Assembly: GCA_964511555.1 (NCBI GenBank)
Contig: CAZEFR010000001.1
Coordinates: 1 to 64,000, forward strand
DNA from: CAIZGX01 sp964511555
GTDB taxonomy: Bacteria > Bacteroidota > Bacteroidia > Flavobacteriales_D > Sanyastnellaceae
Direction: 5' to 3'
Length of the DNA: 64,000 bases
Shown here in pieces: positions 25,078 to 34,492 of the stretch. The stretch's first letter is position 1. The number at the start of each line of letters is the position of its first letter. The position numbers and the translations under genes were made by a program. The notes under the pieces are model-generated. The model was not told the origin of the DNA. It made no database searches and saw only the letters and a program-made list of their open reading frames with translations.

Positions 25078-27153
25078 TCAATCTTCCGGGAAGAAACGGT
25101 AGTCTTCAATTTCAGCCGCCTCACGAAGTGAGTTGAAAATAGTCATCGGTGCACTCGCTTTTTGTCCGCGCATTTTATCTTTTCTGAAAGTAACGTAGTT
25201 GTCTGGGCTTTCAACACGAGCCACATCGGCAACACGTTGAATCACATAAACACCACCTTTTCCTTTGATAGGAGCTGAGATGTTACCTGTTGGCAAACCG
25301 AACGCCGCACCAATAGCCGCACTTTCAGTTTCTTGAACACCGCTTGCAGGAATGTTACGCATAGCCATTGTAAGGTTCTCGAATGTCATCACTTGACTTG
25401 AAACTTTGCCAGCGATTTCTTCCATTGAACTGCCGGTCATCATAGCCATATATTTTTCCGCTTTCTTTTCTTTAATGACTTCTTGCTTCACGCGATCGTA
25501 TACGTTGCGTAATGAAGGAACTCCTTTTTCTTTTACTTCCATCAAACAAACAACTACAATTCCATCTTCAACAGAGATAGGTTGCGAAATAGCACCTTCT
25601 TCTGTTTCCGGATTGTATGTCCATCCGATAATCTCACCTGCATTTTGAACACCGCTAACAGCAGTAGCTTCAGGACGAACGTTCGGAGAATAAGTTAATC
25701 CACCATAGCTTTCAACAGCACCTGCACGGAAGCTTGCGCTGTCGCCGTGGCTTTGAATGAAATCGATTGCTTTTTGGTATGTTTCTTTTTTAGTTGCCGC
25801 ACTCGGTGCAATTGGTCTCTCAATTTGAGCGTAGTAAGTAACCGATTTAGGAGCACCTTTCTTCGTTACTTCAATCAGGTGAGTTCCGAATTGAGTTTCT
25901 ACAATTTGTAGATCACCAACTTTTCCGTTGAAACATGCAGCGTCGAATTCAGCAACCATAGCGCCTCTTCCGAACATTCCTAGATCTCCACCTTTTACTG
26001 CAGAACCCGGGTCAGTGCTGTATTTGGTAGCCATTTCAGCAAAGTTCTTTTTCGATTGAATTACTTTTTTCAAAGAGTCTGCTTTTGCTTTTCCAGCTGC
26101 ACCTTTCTCTTTGAAAAGAATGTGACGTGCTTGCACAGAATCAACTTCAGTTCCGCGCGAAGTCAATTTAACTACACGAGCAATACCACCAGAAACGAAT
26201 GGACCCATAACACGTCCAATGCTATCTGAAGCTACTTGTGAATTGAATGGTTCTGGGAAACTTCCAAATGCATACTTCACTTTTCCGTTAGCAGGATTAC
26301 CTGAATTCAGAATAGCCAAGGTAGAATCTTCTTTCGCATTTTTCGAAGCCTTGAATGAAGCAGCAAGCGCCTGAAGACTCTCTAATGTAGCAGAGCTGTC
26401 TGCTGCAGAAGTGGTCAGAGGAATGCGAACATATGCAATGGTGCGGCTTCTTTCTTGTTTGAAATCGCGATCGTTCTTGTGCTCGTTGTAATAGTTCTCA
26501 ATGTCTTCATTCGAGAATGAAATTTCACTTTCCATGATTTGTGCATAAGGCTTCACAACATAAACAATGGAAGCTTTGTCGTTGGAGGCATGGAATAAAC
26601 TTTTCGCATCAAGTGAATTCACATAAGCGCCAGCTCCAACCAAGGCATCGTACTTTTCTTTGAGGCGTTTTTCGATAACCAATCTTCTATAACCATTGAA
26701 AAGATTTGGTTTTTCAGTTTCCATTTGTTTGAAACTTTCACGCATTTGCTCTCTGAAAGGCAATGAGTCTTGTCCTTGATAGAAAGTGCTCTTAACGTAT
26801 GAACTCAGATAATTCCCGAAAAGAATCTCGTCTAACTCTTCATCGGTAACCATGAGACCAAGACTTTGGTATTCCGGTTGAAGAAGAGTTGTTTCAATGA
26901 GGTTGTTCCAAACATCATTTTCCAAACCGTGGGTTTGACTGTTGTTGTAACTGAACAATTCAGATTGCTCCTGAAGCATGGCTCTCCACTGGTCTTGCTT
27001 AACAGTTTCTCCGTTAATTACACCAACTTTATCAGATGCTCCACCGAACATAGCCATTACAGCATCATACGGAATTAAAAAGCCGACAATACCAATGCCG
27101 ACTACGGCTAGTACTAGCCATCCTTGTTTACGAAGGGTTGAAATCATTGCCAT
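25078..27153 (-). CDS. ppiD: Membrane-anchored periplasmic peptidyl-prolyl isomerase
   Basis: A 691-residue SurA/PpiD-type chaperone. An N-terminal anchor (about 11-31) starts MAMISTLRKQGWLVLAVVG, followed by a SurA_N-like chaperone region, a parvulin domain near 340-440 (VQARHILFKEKG, FAEMATKYSTDPGSAVKGGD, FNGKVGDLQIVETQFG) and a second, degenerate parvulin-like unit near 570-680. It would assist folding of exported and outer-membrane proteins just outside the inner membrane. Stands alone between queA and the CNNM gene. Confidence 0.92.
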   Translation of the reverse strand: MAMISTLRKQGWLVLAVVGIGIVGFLIPYDAVMAMFGGASDKVGVINGETVKQDQWRAMLQEQSELFSYNNSQTHGLENDVWNNLIETTLLQPEYQSLGLMVTDEELDEILFGNYLSSYVKSTFYQGQDSLPFREQMRESFKQMETEKPNLFNGYRRLVIEKRLKEKYDALVGAGAYVNSLDAKSLFHASNDKASIVYVVKPYAQIMESEISFSNEDIENYYNEHKNDRDFKQERSRTIAYVRIPLTTSAADSSATLESLQALAASFKASKNAKEDSTLAILNSGNPANGKVKYAFGSFPEPFNSQVASDSIGRVMGPFVSGGIARVVKLTSRGTEVDSVQARHILFKEKGAAGKAKADSLKKVIQSKKNFAEMATKYSTDPGSAVKGGDLGMFGRGAMVAEFDAACFNGKVGDLQIVETQFGTHLIEVTKKGAPKSVTYYAQIERPIAPSAATKKETYQKAIDFIQSHGDSASFRAGAVESYGGLTYSPNVRPEATAVSGVQNAGEIIGWTYNPETEEGAISQPISVEDGIVVVCLMEVKEKGVPSLRNVYDRVKQEVIKEKKAEKYMAMMTGSSMEEIAGKVSSQVMTFENLTMAMRNIPASGVQETESAAIGAAFGLPTGNISAPIKGKGGVYVIQRVADVARVESPDNYVTFRKDKMRGQKASAPMTIFNSLREAAEIEDYRFFPED

Positions 27154-27227
27154 AGTGATGGACTATAAAATTTAGAGCGCGAATATCGGGAATTTGCTTG
27201 AAAATTCCTCGTTTTTTTTAGTAGAGA

Positions 27228-28532
27228 TTAGCTATTTCCGAATTCTTCCATGTTTTGAAGTAGAACAAGCTTTATCTGACGCTCGTTAACTGCTAGTATG
27301 GTGAATCTATATCGGTCAATAACGAATTCTTGATTGACCTCCGGAAAGTCTTGATGGAAGTTCAGAATGAGTCCGCCAAGCGTATCATATTCCTCTTCGT
27401 TTTCAGGGAGTTCGAGCTTATACTTTTCGTTTATGTAGTGAACATCTAATCTTCCAGAAAATTCGTACCAACCGCGTTTTATTTCTCGCTCAACATTGTC
27501 AATGGTGTCATGTTCATCTTCTATCTCTCCGAAAATCTCTTCAATGATATCCTCGAACGTTATGAGTCCGCTTGTCCCTCCAAACTCATCCACAACGGCA
27601 GCAACACTTTTTTTCTGGCTTCGGAATATTTTTAAGATTTCATTCGCAGCCATAGGCTCCGGGACAATAGCAATTGGACGAAGAATCTCTTTTATCTCTT
27701 TTGGGTTTTTGAAAAAATCACTGAAATGGACATATCCAATGAGTTGATCAATATTCTCGCGGTAAACGATGATTTTGGAGAGTTTCGTTTCAATAAAGAG
27801 TTCCTTCGCTTTTGCAATACTCTCATTCAAATCAATAGCCACGATTTCATTTCGCGGAAGCATACAATCGCGTGCCTTCAACAAAGAAAAATCAAGTGCA
27901 TTCTGAAAGAACTGTATTTCAAGATCAAGTTCGTTCTGCTGAGAGTTGGCACCTGTAAATCCTTCGAGGTAGTGATTGAGATCTGTTCTTCCGAAAACAA
28001 TGTCTTGCTCTTTCGGTGAATTTCTGAACAAAATGGAAATAATCCATTCGCTCACCTTCGTTACGCTATAGGCAAAAACAAAAAGAATTGCATACCATAT
28101 TGCAATGAGTGGCGATAATCGAAGAAGCCATTTATTTGGTTGCGCTGAAAGTAAAGCTTTGGGAATGAATTCGCCGAAAATAAGGACAACAAGCGTAGAG
28201 ATTATTGTCTGCAATATGAGCACGCCATAAGAGCCTATAAGTTCACTAATCGTTGGAAAATTCGATTCAAGAATTGCTGTTAGAACATCGCCAAAGACAA
28301 TTCCATAAATAACCAAAGAAATATTATTGCCAACCAAGAGCATGGCTAAAAAGAGCTTCGGTTTGCCTACCAAGGAAGATAAAATAGACGCGCCGAAAAG
28401 GCCTTGCTTTTTATCCAATTCAATTTTTAGTTTATTGGAAGTGAGAAATGCAATTTCAACTCCCGAATAGAAAGCACAGCCAACAAGAGTGCCCAGGATT
28501 ACTAAGATCTGTGAGAGTTCGATATTAACCAT
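27228..28532 (-). CDS. CNNM/CBS/CorC_HlyC family membrane protein (GldE-like)
   Basis: A 434-residue protein: DUF21 transmembrane domain (about 1-180, with YSGVEIAFLTSNKLK and LLVGNNISLVIYG), paired CBS domains (about 195-325, with CMLPRNEIVAID and AAVVDEFGGTSGLITFEDIIEEIFGEI split here) and a CorC_HlyC domain to the end. The architecture is shared by magnesium/cobalt efflux proteins and by GldE of gliding Bacteroidota, so the symbol is left open. ATG 28532 overlaps the upstream small gene by 8 bp, placing it at the end of the coaX-lptC operon. Confidence 0.85.
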   Translation of the reverse strand: MVNIELSQILVILGTLVGCAFYSGVEIAFLTSNKLKIELDKKQGLFGASILSSLVGKPKLFLAMLLVGNNISLVIYGIVFGDVLTAILESNFPTISELIGSYGVLILQTIISTLVVLIFGEFIPKALLSAQPNKWLLRLSPLIAIWYAILFVFAYSVTKVSEWIISILFRNSPKEQDIVFGRTDLNHYLEGFTGANSQQNELDLEIQFFQNALDFSLLKARDCMLPRNEIVAIDLNESIAKAKELFIETKLSKIIVYRENIDQLIGYVHFSDFFKNPKEIKEILRPIAIVPEPMAANEILKIFRSQKKSVAAVVDEFGGTSGLITFEDIIEEIFGEIEDEHDTIDNVEREIKRGWYEFSGRLDVHYINEKYKLELPENEEEYDTLGGLILNFHQDFPEVNQEFVIDRYRFTILAVNERQIKLVLLQNMEEFGNS

Positions 28533-28719
28533 TGTTTTTTTGCATTCTACGGTACATGCCAAGTCTAAACAGGAACCACATTAAAGCAATAGCTGGAATA
28601 AACAAATTTACAGCGCCTTTTTCCCAACCTTCAACTGCAATCAGATAAATCGCATATCCGAAAGTCGCAATCACAACAATTGCCCAAGCAATAAGTATTA
28701 TTTTATTCAGATTATTCAT
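28525..28719 (-). CDS. Small two-helix membrane protein
   Basis: A 64-residue protein with two membrane segments (about 6-28 and 37-53) and a basic C-terminus (YRRMQKNNG). I do not recognise a named family. It overlaps lptC upstream and the CNNM gene downstream by 8 bp each, so it is a real translated member of the operon. Function unknown. Confidence 0.75.
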   Translation of the reverse strand: MNNLNKIILIAWAIVVIATFGYAIYLIAVEGWEKGAVNLFIPAIALMWFLFRLGMYRRMQKNNG

Positions 28720-29263
28720 TGTTTTCGGTGCTAAAATTCCCAGAAGTTTGATTTATTTCGTAGTTGGAAAAAGACCCGTTACTTCGAAGGCCCCTGCCTT
28801 CCAAGACACTATTCTCAGAACTTATTTTCACGAAATCAGGCGTGTATACCAAATCGGAGTCCAAGTAAAAAGTAAGTGAGGTTGTCTCTAATTTTTCCTT
28901 TTTATAGTTCTCTAAAACAAGATTCCCCTTGGTCCAAAGGGTATTGGATTTTTGGGAGAAAACAGCCTCATTACCTGTCATTGTCCCTGTGTATTGTCCC
29001 AATGAATCGAAGAACTGAATGTGAAATGTTTTCGGCGCAATCAAATAAGAGCTGTCGCTAACGTATTGGTCTAATTGAACGGCATATATTTTAGTTCGAA
29101 TAACACCATCCAGTGAATAATTAAATGATGAATTAAAACTACTTTGAACTGGAACCAGTTTGGGGTCGGTAATAGCCTTAATTTCCGAGATTTCGTTCTG
29201 ACAACCGATCAGCGTAATCAAGGCTAAGAGCCCACAAGTTATTTGCCTGAATGAATTAATCAT
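28712..29263 (-). CDS. lptC: LPS export system component LptC
   Basis: A 183-residue lipoprotein-like LptC. The N-terminus MINSFRQITCGLLALITLIGC ends in a lipobox Cys (about residue 21). The beta-jellyroll strands carry SYLIAPKTFHIQFFDSLG, GTMTGNEAVF, TLWTKGNLVLEN and VLEGRGLRSNGSF, as expected for LptC, which passes lipopolysaccharide from LptBFG to LptA. Lipid anchoring instead of an N-terminal helix is common in Bacteroidota. Overlaps the barrel-protein gene by 8 bp upstream. Confidence 0.85.
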   Translation of the reverse strand: MINSFRQITCGLLALITLIGCQNEISEIKAITDPKLVPVQSSFNSSFNYSLDGVIRTKIYAVQLDQYVSDSSYLIAPKTFHIQFFDSLGQYTGTMTGNEAVFSQKSNTLWTKGNLVLENYKKEKLETTSLTFYLDSDLVYTPDFVKISSENSVLEGRGLRSNGSFSNYEINQTSGNFSTENNE

Positions 29264-30617
29264 ACTTTCTTTGAACGAACCAGCGCTCGAAAGGATGAAG
29301 TTTGAATCCAATGAGGAAGGAAGCGTAATTTTCCACTGTTGAAGATTCAGTTGCAGTGCCATACGTTCCGAATTCGGCAGAGAGACAAAGTGTACTTGTG
29401 GTCTTAGACGAACGCATAGGCATCTGAAGACCGCAGGTAAATGCTTCTTGCAAAATATTGTTTCCATTCAAACCAACGTAAGTGGAAGAGCTCCGCATTC
29501 CCAATCGATAGGTGCAAGCGCCGAAGTAATTGTTCTCTCCTCCGTTTGGATTCGGAATAAATTCTAATCCTAACCCAGAAGAAATGGCGTTGTGAAAGCT
29601 CTGGTTGGAAACATCAAGCAGACTATTCAAATTTTCAACACTGGTCCAGTTTTGTTGAACATAAGATGCGGTTAAAGATAGCGTGCCGGCTTTTTTAAAC
29701 TCGTGCGAGATAGCCATTCCCAATTGTATTTTTTTCGGAAGAACAAATGACAAATTGGTGTAGGTTGTATCTACAATAGTTGCTACAGCTAGCTCAACGC
29801 CAGAGATTGTTCTGGTAGACTGACGAATGTCTTGTACATTGGGAGTTACGTTGTTGTCTAGCTCAAAGGTTCCGCCTAAATGAAACCAAGTTGTGCGACT
29901 TATCTTACCACTTGTCTTGCGCTGATGCAGTGGGAATGAGTAGTTCGCACCGAGTGTGAAATTAGCGTCTGAGATAGACTTGCGAGTGGTGATTTTACTG
30001 TTGTAAATCGTAGAATTATCGAATGCAATTCGATCCACTTTCAAAATTGAACCGAAACGGAAGTTTAAGTTAGTTCCAAATGAAAGTGAATGCATGCGGG
30101 TGCGCGCACTGTCTGAGTAAAAAATAAAATTCCGAGCAACACCCAATTGAACTTTATTTAAACCACCTTCTCCCGTATAGCTGTATTTCGCGCTGAGCGT
30201 ATCATTGATTCGTTCAGTATTCGAAAATTGATATCCGACAACACTTTCAGGGGTAATGCCCATGGCGAAGCCCCATTTGCTTCCCCCTCGTTTGAAGCCA
30301 AAAGCAATTTCGCCCACCTGTCCACCAAGGTAATTCGTTGTGCCTGTTGATGAAAGAAGCTGTGAGCTTTTTGCGAAAACACTTCCTTGAAAGGTTGTTT
30401 CAGAAAACAACGAATAGCTAGCAGGGTTTACAAGGTTCACTCCCGACAAATCGGGCAAGGCTATTGCAGAATTTCCAAGAGCATTAAAGCGAGGGTTAAA
30501 TCCGTGGTCAAGAAGTCCAATGCCAAAACGAGAATAAGGAGAATTCACTGGGATTTGCGCCTGCATTTGAAGGCTCAAAAACGACAGTAAAATAAACAGG
30601 GTCACTCTAAGATTCAT
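29256..30617 (-). CDS. Outer-membrane beta-barrel protein
   Basis: A 453-residue exported protein with signal peptide MNLRVTLFILLSFLSLQMQA. It starts the mature part with NSPYSRFGIGLL and ARFNALGNSAIAL-like text (RFNALGNSAIALPD), a pattern of FadL/PorV-like barrels of Bacteroidota, and the rest alternates in amphipathic strands. Function is unknown. It overlaps coaX by 11 bp and lptC by 8 bp, so it belongs to the operon. Confidence 0.75.
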   Translation of the reverse strand: MNLRVTLFILLSFLSLQMQAQIPVNSPYSRFGIGLLDHGFNPRFNALGNSAIALPDLSGVNLVNPASYSLFSETTFQGSVFAKSSQLLSSTGTTNYLGGQVGEIAFGFKRGGSKWGFAMGITPESVVGYQFSNTERINDTLSAKYSYTGEGGLNKVQLGVARNFIFYSDSARTRMHSLSFGTNLNFRFGSILKVDRIAFDNSTIYNSKITTRKSISDANFTLGANYSFPLHQRKTSGKISRTTWFHLGGTFELDNNVTPNVQDIRQSTRTISGVELAVATIVDTTYTNLSFVLPKKIQLGMAISHEFKKAGTLSLTASYVQQNWTSVENLNSLLDVSNQSFHNAISSGLGLEFIPNPNGGENNYFGACTYRLGMRSSSTYVGLNGNNILQEAFTCGLQMPMRSSKTTSTLCLSAEFGTYGTATESSTVENYASFLIGFKLHPFERWFVQRKYD

Positions 30618-31317
30618 TCGCACAAGAGATGGCATACAATCCAATTAATGTTAAATTCAATTCTACAAAGATGCGGTAATTAAGCTGTTTCGCAAAATGA
30701 CTTGCATCTGTGCCTGTAAATACAACAGCAATATCGGGTATTTCAGAAATAGCAGCGTTAATGTATCCCTCAATTTCCGAAACAATCCCAAAGTTCACGC
30801 TGCTCATCATGGAGGTTTCAGTTGATTGCTGAAAGGCGCCTGCAGTTTCTTTTAGTACAAGCAAGGGAAGTTGTCCCGTGTATTCGTGCATAGCCCTCAA
30901 ACGAGATTGAACACCGAGAGAGATTACACCGGAAAACAGTTGATTTTTTTTTCCTATAGAGTAGGTTATGCAAGTGCCGAAATCAACCACCAAAACATCC
31001 TTTTCACCATAAATTTTCGTAGCTCCCGCAAGATTCGCAAGTCTATCTTTTCCAGCGTTGCCTGAAGTGTAAAGGGAAGTTGGAAATTTTTTTATCGAAA
31101 TAATTTCACAAAATGGAAATTGATCTAAAAATTCAGCTTGTTCCTTCTCACTTCTCACGGAAGAGTATAAAAATGGGAGGGAATACTTCACTTTTAACTG
31201 ACTCAATTCATCACTGAGAAGACTGTCGAAAATCTTTCCCGATTCTACCAAAGAGTTACTTATGAAAAGCCCCCATTTTAGAGAGGTGTTTCCTTGGTCT
31301 AACACAATGCAATTCAT
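30607..31317 (-). CDS. coaX: Type III pantothenate kinase
   Basis: A 236-residue cytoplasmic enzyme of the first step of coenzyme A synthesis. The acetate-kinase-like fold is marked by VLDQGNTSLKWGLF at the N-terminus, GKDRLANLAGA near 90, VVDFGTCITYS near 110 with the catalytic Asp, and VFTGTDASHF near 200. First gene after the T9SS type-B protein (8 bp apart). Confidence 0.94.
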   Translation of the reverse strand: MNCIVLDQGNTSLKWGLFISNSLVESGKIFDSLLSDELSQLKVKYSLPFLYSSVRSEKEQAEFLDQFPFCEIISIKKFPTSLYTSGNAGKDRLANLAGATKIYGEKDVLVVDFGTCITYSIGKKNQLFSGVISLGVQSRLRAMHEYTGQLPLLVLKETAGAFQQSTETSMMSSVNFGIVSEIEGYINAAISEIPDIAVVFTGTDASHFAKQLNYRIFVELNLTLIGLYAISCANES

Positions 31318-31325
31318 GGAAGGGT

Positions 31326-33407
31326 CTAATTTTTTAATACCGTTATTACCCCTCTGCGCTCATACAAAACGCCAATGCCGTTTTTTACGGTTATGTAATA
31401 AACATAGGCGTTGTCATGAACATAATCTCCTCCATTCATTTTGCCGTCCCATTTTTCTGAAATGTTATCTGTTTCAAACACATGGTCTCCCCAACGACTA
31501 AACACGGTCATTGTATATTGAGAGGTGTCTGCAAAGGAAATAACCGGGTAGAAAAGATCATTATTTCCATGAATCATCATGGCGTTGGGTATCCAAATAA
31601 GTGGCTCTTGATCTAAACATTTTTCATTGCTGAAAGATGAAAAAGTCTCGTTTGGAAAATAACTAATGGGTTCTGAATTCGCTTGTATGCGGTAGCAAAA
31701 ATTTCCCTTCGAGTTAAGGAATGGTTCAAGGTCATCACTGTACGACAGCTGATTCGAATTACCCGATGAAGCAGGAGATTCAGTTCCTTCGTCAATCGAA
31801 CGAAGGATAACATATTCTTGAACACCGTTTTCCCAATCTCCGTAACTCGACCAATTCAAATTATTCAAAAGCAACTCAGATGAATTGGCACCTCTTAGAC
31901 GAATATTCCTTCCAGTATTGGTAGTGTCAATGAAGGACCCACAAGGGTTTTGAACAACTACACGGTATTCATAAATGACATCGTCGGAATTTACGTTGGT
32001 ATCTGTAAATGTAAAATTCGATGCCGATTGAGTAATGTCGAGATGATATTCCCAATTAAATGGAGAGTACAAATTTTTACGTTGAAGAATGAATTTGTGC
32101 GGAACTAAGGTTGCTTCCGTTCGAACTGAAATGTCAATATTCTTTGCTGAGTTAACATTCACTGAAGTGATGTAATTAATGCTTGGAGGAGTAGGATAAG
32201 AGATACTAACAACTTGAATATTCGATGTGGAAGTTGCACCACTACTAGAATACGCCGTAACCCCATAGTAATGGAGCCCAGAATTTATACTTGTGAAATT
32301 ATGCACTCCTTCAGTTAGGGTTCCGCTGACTGTATCTACAGGCATGAAATTCACACCGTCAACGCTATGGATTAAAACATAGTAATCGACCCCTGTGTTC
32401 CAACCTGAATAGGCAGTCCATGAAAAATCAATACTATTTTCACAAAGCGTATAAGTTGCTGGGTTCAAAAATATAGTGCAATTACATACGCTGCCTGTTG
32501 GACTTGTGTTTGGGCTTGGGGGTGTACCCGAGTAACAGGTGTCAATGGCAGAGAGTAAGTAGCATTCAGGACCGCTAGTCGGTGTTGAAAGCAGATCGAT
32601 GAACTGGTTGTTGTTAATGCCAAAAACAGTGTCTATGAGACTCACAGTTGTACCGCTACAAGAATAAACGATGTAGCCGTCAGTGTCTCCCGAGGAATTA
32701 ACATTCCAATTTAATTCGGCTTTGCCGGTTGTTGAGTTTACAGTGACATTCGAAATGGTGGGAATAGCAGGAGCAGTTTGATCTGAAAAAACACCTCCAG
32801 CTGTGTTACTTGCAAAGTCGCAATTGGCTATCCCACTGTAACGAATTTGAAAATTTAAATAGTCTCCGCAAACGGTTACCTCATGATTATAGGCAATGGT
32901 GCTTCCGGTTAAAGTGGAAATTTTGTTCCACACCCCAGAAGGATATTCAAGCCATACTTCTGCGTTTACGCCGCTTAACCACAGAGGATTGCTCGTTGGA
33001 GATGTCCATTGAAGGTTCACAAATCCTGGTGGCGAGACAGAAGGAGTAACCGAAAGAAATGTACTGCACCACGTTTCAGAATTACTAAATGTTGAAATAC
33101 CACCCGAATTGTCCTCCGTCTGAATGAAAATGCAACAAGAGGAGTTGAGTGCATTTGCGCCTGAATAAAGAAAATTACCGAAAACATTTGTAGACTGCCC
33201 AACCTCTATGAACGTCCCCGTTGCATCAGTTGCGAAAATTCTATTTGTTACGAAAGTTAAAGCATTTGGAGTCGTGGTCCATGAGACACTAACCGAATTT
33301 CCTTGAACTTCCAGGCATGAAAGCGAAACAGAGGATTGGCCGAAACTGCCAATGGCTCCGAGCACAAGTGTAAAAAAAGAAAAGATGAAAATGAGTTTAC
33401 GTTTCAT
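31326..33407 (-). CDS. T9SS type B substrate (CHU_C sorting domain)
   Basis: A 693-residue secreted protein: signal peptide MKRKLIFIFSFFTLVLGAIG, several fibronectin-type III-like domains (for example VNLQWTSPTS, IDFSWTAYSGWNTGVDYYVL), and a C-terminal gliding-motility-associated CHU_C domain: IPNAMMIHGNNDLFYP, FSRWGDHVFETD, WDGKMNGG, YVYYITVKNG. This type B signal directs export through the type IX system and cell-surface retention or release. The ATG at 33407 gives the signal peptide; an earlier frame start is out of context. Likely surface or matrix protein. Confidence 0.9.
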   Translation of the reverse strand: MKRKLIFIFSFFTLVLGAIGSFGQSSVSLSCLEVQGNSVSVSWTTTPNALTFVTNRIFATDATGTFIEVGQSTNVFGNFLYSGANALNSSCCIFIQTEDNSGGISTFSNSETWCSTFLSVTPSVSPPGFVNLQWTSPTSNPLWLSGVNAEVWLEYPSGVWNKISTLTGSTIAYNHEVTVCGDYLNFQIRYSGIANCDFASNTAGGVFSDQTAPAIPTISNVTVNSTTGKAELNWNVNSSGDTDGYIVYSCSGTTVSLIDTVFGINNNQFIDLLSTPTSGPECYLLSAIDTCYSGTPPSPNTSPTGSVCNCTIFLNPATYTLCENSIDFSWTAYSGWNTGVDYYVLIHSVDGVNFMPVDTVSGTLTEGVHNFTSINSGLHYYGVTAYSSSGATSTSNIQVVSISYPTPPSINYITSVNVNSAKNIDISVRTEATLVPHKFILQRKNLYSPFNWEYHLDITQSASNFTFTDTNVNSDDVIYEYRVVVQNPCGSFIDTTNTGRNIRLRGANSSELLLNNLNWSSYGDWENGVQEYVILRSIDEGTESPASSGNSNQLSYSDDLEPFLNSKGNFCYRIQANSEPISYFPNETFSSFSNEKCLDQEPLIWIPNAMMIHGNNDLFYPVISFADTSQYTMTVFSRWGDHVFETDNISEKWDGKMNGGDYVHDNAYVYYITVKNGIGVLYERRGVITVLKN

Positions 33408-33467
33408 GTATGTTGAAGAGTGCAAAAATAGGCCTTCGGTTGCATGTGTAGCTACTTTCAAACGTAA

Positions 33468-34412
33468 TTAAAATGAAATATTGCTTAATAGCTTTTGTGA
33501 AGCGTAGAATTCAGCTATCGTTTGCTCAATGACCTCTTTAGCCGAGATGATTTCCTTTAAGCGAGCACTCACTTGTCCAATTTCAAGCTCTCCCTCTTCC
33601 AGATTGCCGAGCGACATGCCTTTTTTCGCGCGCCCTCTGCCTAAAAGTTCTTTTAGCTCCTCAACTGAAGCCCCTGCTTCGTATGCAGCAACCACTTGTC
33701 TGTAAAACGGACTGTTCATTAAACGAACCGGGGTTACTTCGTGAAGTGTAAGTTTTGTGTCACCTTCTTTTGCTTGTAGAATTGCGTTTTTGAAGTTTTC
33801 ATGTGCTGCCGACTCGTGTGTCATCACAAAGCGCGAACCCATCTGTACCCCTTGTGCCCCGAGTGACATTGCAGCTAGCATGCTTTTGCCGCATGAAATT
33901 CCGCCTGCCGCAATGATTGGTATAGAGACCGTTTCAGCAACGCTCGGAACAAGACAAAGTGTGGTCGTTTCCTCACGTCCGTTGTGGCCGCCTGCTTCGA
34001 AACCTTCCGCAACTACAGCATCTACACCGGCCTCTTGTGACTTTAATGCGAAGGCACTACTACTTACAACATGAGCCACCTTTATGCCCGAGGACTTCAG
34101 TCGTTCGGTATATTTCTTTGGACTTCCTGCAGAGGTGAAAACAATAGGGATACGATATTTTTCAATCAAGTTCAAATGATCTTCGATGTTTGGATAAAGC
34201 AAAGGAAGATTAACCCCAAAAGGCTTGTCAGTAAGGCCAAAACACGCTTGAATTTCTGCTTCAAGCTGATCTGGATACATAGAACCTGCCCCCAAAAGTC
34301 CGAGGCCACCTGCGTTCGAGACAGCACTTACCAATTTTGCCCCGGTGCACCAAATCATTCCACCTTGGATTATCGGGTATGTTATTCCAAAAAGTTGGTT
34401 AATTGAATTCAT
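33468..34412 (-). CDS. Nitronate monooxygenase / FabK-like flavoprotein
   Basis: A 314-residue FMN-dependent TIM-barrel enzyme. Marks: YPIIQGGMIWCTGAKLVSAV, AGGLGLLGAGSM, VVAEGFEAGGHNG, IPIIAAGGISCGKSM and GAQGVQMGSRFV. The family includes nitronate monooxygenases and FabK enoyl-ACP reductases, and sequence alone does not settle which. Stands alone with an intergenic gap of 80 bp to the divergent PorG-like gene. Confidence 0.87.
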   Translation of the reverse strand: MNSINQLFGITYPIIQGGMIWCTGAKLVSAVSNAGGLGLLGAGSMYPDQLEAEIQACFGLTDKPFGVNLPLLYPNIEDHLNLIEKYRIPIVFTSAGSPKKYTERLKSSGIKVAHVVSSSAFALKSQEAGVDAVVAEGFEAGGHNGREETTTLCLVPSVAETVSIPIIAAGGISCGKSMLAAMSLGAQGVQMGSRFVMTHESAAHENFKNAILQAKEGDTKLTLHEVTPVRLMNSPFYRQVVAAYEAGASVEELKELLGRGRAKKGMSLGNLEEGELEIGQVSARLKEIISAKEVIEQTIAEFYASQKLLSNISF

Positions 34413-34492
34413 CTTTAAATTTTCCTCAAAAATGCGAAAAACAATTGAGTGTCAGAAATTGTTGATTATCTTAGCACTCGACTTTACACAAA

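Noticed and set aside
27189..27208. Terminator after the CNNM gene
   Set aside because: GGAATTT / AAATTCC can pair but no T-run follows in the right direction; too weak to call.
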